Positions 25,299 to 36,649 of a stretch of DNA of 64,000 nucleotides are shown here, one piece after another (position 1 is the first letter of the stretch; each line of letters starts with the position of its first letter). The DNA comes from Kudoa neothunni (Eukaryota > Cnidaria): NCBI GenBank assembly GCA_964304625.1, contig OZ199838.1, positions 1,054,001-1,118,000 of the forward strand, given 5' to 3'. The notes below the pieces were generated by a model. That model was not told the origin of the DNA and ran no database searches. It saw nothing but the letters and a program-made list of their open reading frames with translations. The position numbers were made by a program, and so were the translations under genes.

Positions 25299-26208
25299 TA
25301 TAGCTTCGTAAACCGTCGAATAATTAAATTTAAATTGAATCGATTGATATAACGAATATAATTACACATTATTAAAATTTTTCACGTTTAAATTTAATTA
25401 GAAACTTAGAAATTGTAGTTTGTAGTCATATTTTGATAATATAGTTCAACATCTTTAAGTATAGAACGAAGAATGTCCAAACTGAACGGAACCTAACGTT
25501 GTTTCTCAATAACGTGGAATAATCGTCCTTTCCTATTGATATCATTGAATATGTTTAATCATATTATATTAATTGCACATTTTTCAATTTATTTTGAATG
25601 AAAGTTTATTTTTCTCATAATAACTTTATTATATATTCGATGCGAGATGAATACCTTTATTCCACTGAATAGATTCGACAAATGTAAGTACCCAAACATA
25701 ATTGTTTGTCATATAACCGATATTATCTATCAAGTCGACGTAAATGTTATGTGGTTTATTTATTTATATTTATTAAAACCACTTTTTTACATCGTGAAAA
25801 TGATATTATTTATATATAAACTAATAAATATTTTAATTCATAATAATTTTATATTTAATATAATTCAAATAGAGTCATGTTGTTAATCACTTGTTTGAAA
25901 TCGACACTTTCTCCGTAAAGTTCAGGTTCAGTCAGAGGCATAATCTTATCTTAGGATCAAAATGTTAAATTGAATTAAAGGTTAACCAATTAATAAAACA
26001 CCCTTATCAACAAACCTCATATATATTTTAAACCAGCAGGGACTGCTCAGCTTTGCACGGGATTGAGAAAATATTATTATATAATATGTTTAACTATTCA
26101 AGTAAAAATGGAGTAGAAATCAACCTCACTATTGTTTGACTGAAATTATTTAAAATTGAAATTTATTAAATTTTGTAACTAAATGAAAAAGTAGGATTTA
26201 GTAATGTA
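25299..26208. other. Upstream region of the membrane protein gene
   Basis: AT-rich DNA that should include the promoter of the minus-strand gene ending at 25298. No motif can be named with confidence and no other gene is seen. Confidence 0.45.
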
Positions 26209-26222
26209 TCGAAAACGAAACG
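26209..26222 (+). repeat. Possible terminal repeat of the 29.6-30.9 kb piggyBac-like element, left copy
   Basis: The 14-mer tcgaaaacgaaacg occurs here and as its reverse complement at 31390-31403, on either side of the transposase and the MULE. This may mark the ends of the older element, but no flanking TTAA is seen. Confidence 0.35.
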
Positions 26223-26250
26223 TAACACCTCCCCGTGTGTGTTTTCTTAA

Positions 26251-29200
26251 GGCAGTGGCTATTACCACGGGAATCAATTTCTCTGCAATTGTTGTCTCTA
26301 TTAAATAACTAATTTCACATTACTATTATTTATATTTTTCTCTACTAAATTATAGAATTAGGTAACAATTAATAATATCTTTTTTTACATATTTATATTG
26401 TTTATTTTATTGATCGCTTTCCATAATTAAATGAAAGATTTATTAATCTTAATTTAATGCATGATCAAAATTGTATTATATCATTTTCTGTCAATAATAA
26501 GATTAAAGTTAAAGAATTTTGTGTGATTTTGTAGGTTTGACATTACTCTTGAAGAGCGCGCCTTTACATGATATATTCAACCTCGTGTTATTTAATTTAT
26601 TTCCAATCTTTACAATGTTTAAATTATGTGATTTATTGTATTCTATTCATAAATTATGAACTTCAAGATAAGATATGCTCATTATATTTCACAGAAATGA
26701 TGTGAATTTTCCGCGTTAGTTTTCAATATAGACAAGACATTTGAGAAAACTAATCATAATTAGGTTATTTTTCAGAAATTAGATGAATATAACACGATGA
26801 ACAATGGTTATCCTAGTCAAATAAATAATGAGAGATCTAAGAAAATTTAGTTTTCTTTTTGTATCCAATAGTGGTTAAAGCGTATCCCTTTGGTCTCCCA
26901 ACAGACTTCAATTGGGAGGGAATTTTTAAGGCTAAAATAATTTAAAAAAAGAAAGGAAATGAAAGTACCATCATGCTCGATCATATTTAAAGTAGGTGCT
27001 AATTGATCTTTAGATAAAACAGTTTGGAACTCGGGAGCATTTTCATTTGAAATATTATTAACAATAATATTCTCGATAATCTCCTCACCTTGCGGAACAA
27101 TATTATTACCAACACCCTCAACAATTATTTGAGAATTAAAAATATTCTCAATAACATCTATTTTTTTTAAGTTAGATACGAGTAAAATATTCAAGTTAAG
27201 CGTCGTATACCTCTTCCTTCAGAGATATCTTCATCTTCGGCTATAGCCTCAGAGTATTCAATGGTGCGATTTCCTAACAATAAATCAAGAAAAATTAAGT
27301 TTTCTTAAGATACCTAATTGATTTATTTGTTTTATTAATTTGATGTCGTGGTTCTTGATTATTTTTTCTATTGTGTTGAATAGTGATAGGCAACTATCAT
27401 AAAACTCCCCACAATATTCAGCGGACAAAGCTGCTAGCTTATTTGTGTAAATCACAGAATTTTTTAAACGTTTTCCAAAAGAATTAAAAATTCCTATTGG
27501 TTTTATTGTAATACTCTCTTTTGGTGTTATATTTATAGTTTCCATTTCCAAGAATCGGCTCATGTAATCTTTTGACCACCTAGGGTGGCATAAATTTGAA
27601 TCGAACCTTGGAAGCAGGTTAAACGCTCTCTTTTTAAAAATACGACTACCCGGAAGGAGATACGATCTGTAAATATAACAATTGCATCCAATGGATGTAG
27701 TTAAACTATCTGTATTCGTGTTTTCGTTAAAATTTTGAATTTATTTGTGGATTATATTGAAGGCAAATGGATTTAAATGATTAAAATACGCGTTTAGAAC
27801 TTCATTTCAGGAATCAAAATTAACTGGGTTCAGTAATATTTTGGTTATATTGTATCCTCTTTTTATTCTCATTGATTTGAGATCGTCGAAGAAATAGCAG
27901 AAAAAATCATTAATATTCGAAAATTTCTTTATTGTTTGTTTTAGTTGACCATTGATGGCTTCTAATCTATTATTAGTCAAGTTTTCATAGAATTGATTTG
28001 CTTCACTTAATCCTATGACACATTCATCAGCGATTGGATTTAAAATAGTTAATAAATTTATCATTGCTTTATTGAAAATAATTATTGCATAGTTTATCGA
28101 ATTCATGTTTATTTTTCGAATAGATAATTTTATTAAGAGTTTCAAGCAATTAGTTCCTTTTCTCTCGAGTGATACTCTATTTCGACATAGTTATTTCACG
28201 TCAAAAACTTTGAGAAACATGAAATATGCAGATCATTAGATTGGAGTTAGGAAATAATTCTTTCAAACACTTCCTTAGAGTGTGGTGCTTGTCAGTAATG
28301 ATCGTTCGGACATTTTGAGTCATGTTCGGCATCATTTTTATTAGTTGAGAAATATACCATTTAACTGACTCCGCCGTTTCATCGAACAAGATGCAGCCGC
28401 TAGTTATGTGGGTTTCACCAACCGAGTCTTCTGCAACAGACAGATACAATGGCGCACTAATGAACTAATAAAACAACGAAATAGAGAAAACCTCCTAAGA
28501 TTACCGTGAGTCTAGCAGTTTATAGGTTGCATCAAGCATGAGTAACTCTGGAAAGAAATTAATTGTGTTGAGCATCTGTTTATCCATAAAAAAGATTCCA
28601 CAAACATTTTTATTATCATCTGATAAAACGCTCACCATGCAATTGTATTGATTCTTTAAAATTTCTAAAATTAAAGCAACGTTATCAGTTCCAACTTCAG
28701 AGGATTTTTTAATGTTGTGGATAGCTTTCAAAGGTATATTCTTGCCTGTCTCGTCATTTATCTTGGCTTGTATGAGCTTTTTGTTTGCTCTGACAAATAG
28801 CCATCACATTGGTTTAATTTCCTCTGACTGGGTAAGTTTTCATAGATCCATGGATCATTTGGAGGGTTATGGGCAGTGTTACAAGATCTAATCTCCAGGA
28901 AATTTCCATCTACACTTACTCTTAATGTAACTTTAAATGGGCAATCTCTCTTAAGGGAATTTTTCTTGCGTTCGCCTTTACCTCTATTTCGGTAATGGGC
29001 TTCAAAGTAACATACGTAAGTTATTTCGTAATACACTAGCGTGTTTTTAATATTTCGATTAACCCGGTTTTGCACTGAATCAATTCTTCTTGAATCTCGA
29101 ATCTTCAAATTCACAAAATGACTTTTCTCATACTCTTGAATATAAAATTTTAAACTTTCAAATTTCATTCCAACATGAAAATTGTCTGAATTCGAATCAC

Positions 29201-29503
29201 TCATTGTAGTTTAACCAAACTCGTGAAACACGTGGAGTTATGTTTACTCTGCATGGCTCAAAGCAATAATTTAGAAATGATTAATATTTATAATTAATTC
29301 AACGTTAATATTGTTTTCGTCTATTAAATTCGCTAACATTTATGTTTCTGACCGTCTATTTTACATAAATTTACAACCATCTCAAATTTCTTTATTTTTC
29401 ATAATTTAGTAGAGAAAAATATAAATAATAGTAATGTGAGATTAGTTATTTAATAGAGATAACAATTGCAGAGAAATTGATTCCCGTGGTAATAGCCACT
29501 ACC
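26251..29503 (-). mobile_element. Mutator-like element (MULE) with 103-bp terminal inverted repeats
   Basis: Terminal inverted repeats at 26251-26353 and 29401-29503 match at about 100 of 103 positions and begin GG(C/T)AGTGGCTATTACC. The flanking 9-bp sequences ttttcttaa (26242-26250) and ttttctaaa (29504-29512) form a near-perfect target-site duplication, the size expected for MULEs. The element is 3253 bp and contains one broken transposase on the minus strand. Near-identical repeats suggest a fairly recent insertion. Confidence 0.93.
26847..29204 (-). pseudogene. MULE transposase (FAR1/ZSWIM3-like), broken
   Basis: Read from 29204 down, the order fits a MULE transposase. First comes an N-terminal FAR1-type region (CPFKVTLRVSVDG, CNTAHNPPND). 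The core follows, with LLMLDATYKL as the first acidic site and IITDKHHTLRKCL plus CIFHVS after it. Next is a SWIM-like region near 27690-27560 (GCNCYIYRSYLLPGSRIFKKR) and then an acidic C-terminal part. Several frame changes and stops separate these pieces (around 28750, 28480, 28190, 27790 and 27220). In the SWIM motif the usual second Cys and the His of LPCRH are replaced (LPGSR), so the zinc finger would not form. The only ORFs are fragments; the gene is dead. Confidence 0.85.
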
Positions 29504-29597
29504 TTTTCTAAATAGAATAAATCGCGCATTATCGGATTTTATGTTAAGCAAAATAATAAAAAACGTAACTAATATAATGAAAAAGTCGAATAATCAT

Positions 29598-30853
29598 TTA
29601 TATTACTGATGAAATTTTTCGAAGAAAACAATCGCAGTTTTTACAATGATGAAATGTGACATTCTTGCACATGATGCATCCTGTACGAGTTTTATTGGGA
29701 TGAGAAATAATGCAAGGAGATCTATAAATTTTCGAGAGTTGTTGTTTTGAGATAGCGGATATACGCCCAATATTTATTCTTTCTTTTGGCTCAATAAGGA
29801 CGATGACAACTTGTCTTATATGGGCCAATAAGTTAAGTGAATTTTTGTTCACTTTATTGTAAAGCCTCCATAAATTGACTAAAGCCATAGATACCATATT
29901 TGTAAATAGTGACCAATACCACTTTTTAGAGCGGATTCTTATGCGATAGCACGAAATACAATTATTAACCAAGTCCACTCCACCCATATGCTAGTTATAG
30001 TTATAAAAGGAGAATGGTTGATAGATATTGCGATTGCATTTCTATTCTTTAACATAGCGAGTTATCTTATGAACTGGGCATTAATTATAGTAGTTACTCA
30101 TTAAAACAACAGATCTAATTTCATTCCATTGAGTGCATACAATATTTGACATGGTATGTATGTATGTATGTATATAGCTTCCAAATTCTCCACGGGGTTG
30201 TTTTTGAAACTTCTTAGGAAGTGTCAGTGGACATTTCGATAATCCGTTTTGTCTAACAGTTCCCGTACCATTAACTCCAATTTTTTTAAGCTCGACAATT
30301 AAATTTAAATTAAATGAGGTGGAAAAATTGTCAAAGAATACTTTTAATGGACCCGTGTCTCTTATTTCATCTATAAATTTTTTCACAACGCTGCCAATGA
30401 GACCAAGATTTATATCATAGGGGGCTGATTTTCCAAGATCAAGATCGAAACTCTACATGTATCCCCTTGAAGATTCCATAATCCTTTTCTTAAACCTGAA
30501 GCGAATGGGTTTGTTTTTTAAAGACATTTTAACTGATTGACGCCCTAATGTATGGAACCATTTGTTTGTCTATCGACATGTTTTTCTAAAAAAATTCCGT
30601 ACATTTTAAATGTAGAGTTCAGTTGATCCATTAATGGACGAATTTTAAATGTCATGTCTTCTACGTTGATATTTGCGTTATCGTTTAAATGTATGTATTT
30701 CTTTATTAATTTGAATCTTTTATAATTTATAGTTGTTTGTATAATTTCAAAGCCGGAATCAATTACTGGTTCCCAATACATATGATGTCTTGAGAGTGCA
30801 TGGTAACCAGTAACAATTAAGATTCCAATAAATGATTTAAGATCATCTATCAT
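29598..30853 (-). pseudogene. piggyBac-like transposase (PGBD3-type), broken
   Basis: Three fragments in order on the minus strand. 30853-30545 has the N-terminal core FIGILIVTGYHALSRHHMYW and IKKYIHLNDN. 30386-30081 has the second catalytic region VFFDNFSTSFNL and the GTGTVRQNG block. 29987-29598 has MGGVDLVNNCISCYR with the third acidic site, then a Cys-rich tail CIMCKNVTFHHCKNC. The piece holding the first catalytic Asp, between 30540 and 30390, is badly eroded. It is a different lineage from the piggyBac at 1613-5757. The neighbouring MULE inserted just downstream of it. Confidence 0.85.
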
Positions 30854-31389
30854 CTATAGTTAAATGAAAATCACAGTCACTTTTTACGATCCTAAAACTT
30901 GCTCTTTTTTACAATATGCAATAACAATTTATAATCGAAAAATTGCTGAAATAGCTCATATGATGATGATATATGGGAGTCGGGTAAACCATTTAAATCC
31001 GTTTGGTCCTTTAATTGGGAAACCTCTTGTTCATTCGATGAAACGTCTAAACAGTATAAATTGAAAGGTTGATAAATCCAGCGAGAACAATTAAAAACAT
31101 CTTGACTCTTTGTTTCATTTAAAAAAGAAGGAAATATTTCAGCATTCCCACAAACTTTGTTAAATCTTCTAAGTTAATAACCACAGACATTATTTGGAGA
31201 AATTACTCCCTGTATCTGTTAGTTCATCAACATCATGAGGAAGAATAATGATATCAATGAATCCATCATCTTCAATTATCTCATTAACATTTATTGCATC
31301 TATAAAGTTTTTATAACACGTTTGCTACATTTTTATTTGATAACGATCAGAAAGAGTTGTACTAATAATATGTCACTTGTCATGTTTAG

Positions 31390-31403
31390 CGTTTCGTTTT
31401 CGA
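31390..31403 (-). repeat. Possible terminal repeat of the piggyBac-like element, right copy
   Basis: Inverted partner of 26209-26222. A similar string, tcgaaaacgataacac, also occurs at 31719-31734 in the same orientation as the left copy, so which site is the true end is unclear. Confidence 0.35.
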
Positions 31404-31986
31404 AACGTCGAAATATATATTATTTTATTTACTTTTAATTGATGTGAATTTTTTTTACAATAATAAACGTTATTTGTTAATTATAATTATGAAATAATTG
31501 TGAAAAAAGAAATATTTTTCAATGTGCTAGCATAAAAATATTACTTGGGCTATGAAAAACACAATCAAGAGCAAATATCTTGTAATAACATAAAACCGAA
31601 TTAATTTATTTCCCTTTATTAAAATAAAAATAATTAGCATATAATTGTTAAAATAAATTTTCTTAAGTAAATATAATGTTTGCGTTATTGAAATAAATAT
31701 GACAACTTTAATTTTGTTTCGAAAACGATAACACAAACCCAGAAAAGGATAATTATGAAATCATGTCATTTCACGCAGGCGCGACCTAATTTCCATAATT
31801 TTACCTAATTATTTATCTTATTTAATATAATAAAAATAAAATAAATCGCATTAATTGTTCATAAATAATAAAATCATCCATGTTAATCCGAAAAACTTAA
31901 AAAAGACTAAAATATCTCTCACCAAAACCACGTGCATGCGCGCATTCATAAAATAGCTTCGTCACAAGGATACATCATATTCTAAT
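31404..31986. other. Intergenic region and probable NOP2 promoter
   Basis: AT-rich DNA between the transposon island and NOP2. No clear core-promoter motif recognised. Confidence 0.4.
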
Positions 31987-34180
31987 ATGGGCAGACTTAC
32001 AAAACAGGATCTCAAAAAAAGACAACATGCCAACAAATTTTCCATAAGAAAACTCAAGAAGAAAGGTATTGATTCAGTACAAGCTAAAAAGATGGCGAAA
32101 AAACGTACAATGAAGCAAGAAAAGGTGGTTGCAAACAAATCCCAATTAAAAAATGAACATTCAGAAGAATATTTCAGTGATAATAGTAGTATAAGGGATG
32201 ATAATGATCCTCAAGAATCTCATTCAACTGACAACGAGATCGATTTTAGTGTGGAGGAAAAGGATTATCAAAAATTCACTGACAAAAATATTGATCTTAT
32301 TGAACAACAACAACAACAACAAATGGATATAGTTGATACGATGAAGAATGGAGAACGTGTGTCTCCTTTGGATAATGTTAGCGGTGATATGGTTGAAGTG
32401 AATGAGAGAATTAAAAAAAGTTTGGAAATATTGTCTAATTTTAAAGAACTGAACAATGGTGTTCCTCGCAACCAATACATTAGCCAACTTAAAGTGGATT
32501 TATGCAATTGTTTCGGCTATAACGAATATTTGATGACAAAATTTATGAATTTGTTTCCTTTGTGTGATTTAATTGCTTTTCTGGAAGCTAGCGAAAAACA
32601 ACGTCCCATCACAATCAGAACCAACTCATTGAAAACTAGAAGACGCGAACTTGCACAAGCTCTCATTGAACGTGGTGTAAATTTGGATCCTATTGGAGAG
32701 TGGTCAAAGGTTGGATTGACTATTTATGATTCGACTGTCCCTATCGGTGCTACACCGGAATATTTGGCTGGTCATTATATGCTCCAAGGTGCGTCATCTT
32801 TTTTGCCTGTTATGGCCCTAGCTCCTAAACCTAACGAAAAAATTCTTGACATGTGTGCTGCTCCAGGTGGAAAATCGTCCTACATTGGTACTCTTTTATT
32901 TTGTGGTTTAATTTATTTATTCATTATTTTAGCTACACTTATGAAAAATACTGGAATACTTATTTGTAACGACGCCAATCAGGAACGTCTTCCATCACTG
33001 TATGCCAATATGCACAGAATGGGTATACTTCTAGAAGAAATTTGCATTATTCTTTTATTTGTATAAACTATTAAACTTAATTGTATCATATCTTCAATAT
33101 ATAATAATCCTTATATTGATTTATTGTGTTTATTATTCTTATCACTTTTTTAGGGGTTTCTAATTGTATAGTTACTCATTATGATGGAAGGTCGTTCACA
33201 AAAGTGAGCATTTATTAATTATAATAATATTGTGACATTAAATAATAGATGGGAGACAAATATGATCGAATATTATTGGACGCGCCTTGCACTGGTACTG
33301 GAATTATTAGTAAAGATCCTGGAGTGAAAATATCAAAGGTATGTGATGTTTGAAAGGCGAAAATATTTTGTGAGCGTGCATGTGAATCGGTTATTTCTTT
33401 TCGTAACTAGAATCATGATATTTAAGTATTTAATATATATAACATGTGTTTTAATATCTGTAAAATTTATAATAAAAATGTAATTTTGCGAAAACTCTCT
33501 GATGAATTTAATAATTATTATTTTGATTATTAAATAAGATAAGTAGACTAGAATATTTTTATTATTTTTGAATCCATCTTTACCGTAGATAAATAATATT
33601 TTTATATTTTTACGCGTTATTGAATTTTCGTCCTTTATTCATTTCAATAGAAAATTATTGTGCCTTGTACACCAATTTTAATTAGGACCATAACGACCTG
33701 AAGATATGCTCTCAAACCCAAAAAGAATTAATATTGACCGCCATTGACTGCCTTGATGCTAAATCATCCTCTGGAGGCTACTTAGTCTATTCCACTTGTT
33801 CTGTTATGACTGAAGAAAATGAGGCTGTCATTGATTATGCTTTGAAAAAGAGAGACGTCAAAATTGTTGAAACTGGTCTGGCTTTTGGTTGTGAAGGATT
33901 CACCAGCTTCCGTGGAAGCAATTTCCACCCCACACTCAAACTCACAAAACGCTATTTCCCACATGTGCATGATATGGATGGATTCTTTGTTGCAAAAATT
34001 AAGAAAATGTCTAATAAAGTTGATAAAATTTCTGATAAATCTCAAACTAAAAATTCTACGGACGTTCCAAATCCTTCTGATAATGATGAGACCAAATCAC
34101 AAAAAGCTAATAAAGTAATAAAACCTGTTGGCAAAAAACAACTTTCTAAACCTGTGAAATCAAAGAAAAACAAAAAATAA
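31987..34180 (+). CDS. NOP2: NOP2/NSUN1 rRNA cytosine-5 methyltransferase
   Basis: Five exons: 31987-32887, 32933-33022, 33154-33203, 33249-33338 and 33686-34180, with introns of 45, 131, 45 and 347 bp; predicted 541 residues. The Lys-rich N-terminus ([13 protein letters not shown]) and basic C-terminus suit a nucleolar protein. The core has the RNA-binding N1 region, [11 protein letters not shown] to [13 protein letters not shown]. The SAM-binding motif I is [13 protein letters not shown] (about 288-300), motif [10 protein letters not shown] holds Cys361, and motif VI YSTCSV holds the nucleophile Cys415. The enzyme makes m5C in domain V of the large-subunit rRNA and is needed for 60S assembly. 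It is shorter than the human protein mainly in its tails. All motifs are intact. Confidence 0.96.
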
Positions 34181-36649
34181 TATTATTAAATAGATTATGT
34201 GTAGATTGTACCTTTGTTTACAATGTTTTTTTTTCTTTGAGTGCTACTTGTGGGCCATTTACGTTGTTTGTGGATTTTACTCTTCCATTAACTCACAAAG
34301 TGTTTTATTATGTTTTATTTCAAGCAAAAATGTTAGTCTATATGTCCATGATAGTTTTATTTCTATTGTTGTCTCATCCATATCTACTACCTACTATACA
34401 TATAAAGCTGATGTGTCAGCAAATACGCATATACGTCAACATTTTTTCCTTATAGAGAAACATTTATGAAATTTTTTAAGAATCGAAATGTTCAAAACAA
34501 ATCTTTAAATCGTTTTTATATTACAAAATGTTCCTAAAAGTGTTTAGAAAATAGTGATTTTGTCTTTTCAAGTTTGTTTAACGGATTACTTGAGTTCAAC
34601 AATAGGATTAACACCTGCCTATGACCTACTGATGGTCGGTTTAAGTTAACTTTCCTCCTTATATACTTTATTAAATTTAAATTAAACAATATCATCTGAC
34701 TTTGTATATAATGTTGGCATTTCTATTTAGGTGTTTAGGTAGATTTACTCCTTATTTGTGGAATTTTAACGTATTTGATTTGATAAGTATATTTAAAAAG
34801 TTCTATTAATGGTTTAAAATAAGGTAAAAATCTATATATGTTTCATAAATAACGAATTGGTGGGGAACGTTAAAATTACATTGATTGAAGCTTTATAAAG
34901 GATATACTGTTCCCGTAGATTTTATTGAAATCGTCCGCTAAGTTTAACTTTCTGTGAATATATTCAATGCAGGTAGTTGTACTTTTACTTCACCCAATTA
35001 TTTAAGTTGGTTGTGTTGGTTTTGACACGATTTGTGGTTGTTTATGAGAAAAAGCGCATTAATATTTATGTCGGACCAAAGGAAATTTATTTGGCAATAA
35101 AAATTCATTTTCTTATGTTTTCTTCAATCTCTACATTTTTTCTATTTATCTCACGTAAACAGTGGTGTACAAACTTTCTGTGCCTGGCCAAACATAACGT
35201 TTAGGGTAACATTTTAAGGTAATTTAAATAATTTTAGAATGCAAAAATATGACGCGGAACTTAAATTATTTAGCGTTGGTGCCGGGACACGAAATCGTTA
35301 ATTGAACGCTGGGATTAGTACATCCCTGCACTGAAACGATCAGGATTTAAATTTCAAAATCCAAGTAGTTAAATATGATGCTTTAAATTTTTTTAGTTTT
35401 ACTGCTTCTATAGATTAATTTTAAACATCCGCATATTTTTTGGAATGTAATTAAGAAACGTCTCTATACGAAATGGTTCCGAAGCATCACTGGGCAGTTC
35501 GCGCTAGTTTTATCCAAATGCATTATAATCTATTCAGTATGTATCTCTGAATTTTTTTATATGGTAAATAATTGTATGAAATAATAAGATTAATATACAG
35601 ATGAGTTATGCTGAATTTAATTAGCTCTAATCGAAAAAATTGGCCTACTATTTATAAAACTTTTTCGTAGCGAACAAATAATATTTGCTAATTATTTATG
35701 TAAGGAATTTTAAATATACTGAGATATGTATTCATTTACAATTATATTTATTATTTTGCAATTATTCAAAGTGATGAATTTTGGCTAAATATTTTGACTT
35801 ATATATTTTTAGAGAGCTTAATTAAATTAATAAATTTCTAGTTTATTAAACATCTAATGTTTTATTACGATAAAAATAAACGGTAATATGAGAGTAAGCA
35901 TAATATAAATATCAAAATAGTATATATATGATACATAAATGTATTCATTATTAATGCTGAATGAAAGAAATCGTATCAATACAAAATTTTCACCATATTA
36001 TGAATGCATTAATCTATTACATTGATGATTTTGTGATCTGAGCTTTATATTTTTATATAATAATTTCACGTATGGTTTATTATAAATGTTTCTGCTTTTA
36101 TCCAAAAATCAAATTCAGGTTTTTGCTGTAGAAGTATGTATATATATAAAGTAATTATTTTAGAATAATTAAAAGTTATTATTTTATGTCTTTCAGGCCA
36201 CATTCAAAAAAATACTCAGTTAACGCTTTTTAGAGTCGTTCCACATTGGTTCAATAAACGGAATGGACAGGTGTTTACTGGGACACAATGTTTATGTATC
36301 TAGAAACTTAACTCGGTTAAAAAATGGCTCGAAAAATACTAAATACTCTTTATAATAAATACTATTACCATTATTTTGATAAAGGTTAATATTTTATTTC
36401 GATGTTACCCTAAAAAACAATGAATCGTGGAAAAAATTTAGATTCCATTAAAAGCTCTAAATAATTTTCCACATCGATATGAGCTAAATTGCAAAAATAT
36501 GTTTAAATTAATTTTTTAATAACGAGTAATTATTTCCTAATCTATGTTTTATCATCTCACATTAAATGAATCGTTATATTCACAAATGAGTAAAATTCGG
36601 ATCAATTGTATTCCGAATCATCAATTGGTAGGTCATTTAATTGTTAATC
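34181..36649. other. Intergenic region with a dispersed repeat
   Basis: No gene seen. Bases 34390-34660 match 60830-61065 (same orientation) with clear but diverged similarity, including ggattacttgagtt and ttaacacct strings. The rest is AT-rich and holds the 5' flank of the first surface-protein gene. Confidence 0.5.
34390..34660 (+). repeat. Dispersed repeat, copy 1
   Basis: Starts near catataaagctgatgtgtc and ends near ctgatggtcggtt. The second copy is at 60830-61065. The first strings of both follow a TA-rich run. Family not recognised; no terminal inverted repeat or coding capacity seen. Confidence 0.6.

Noticed and set aside
34197-34469. 90-codon hydrophobic frame after NOP2
   Set aside because: The codons come from T-rich 3' flank and repeat DNA. 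There is no start context and no paralogue.
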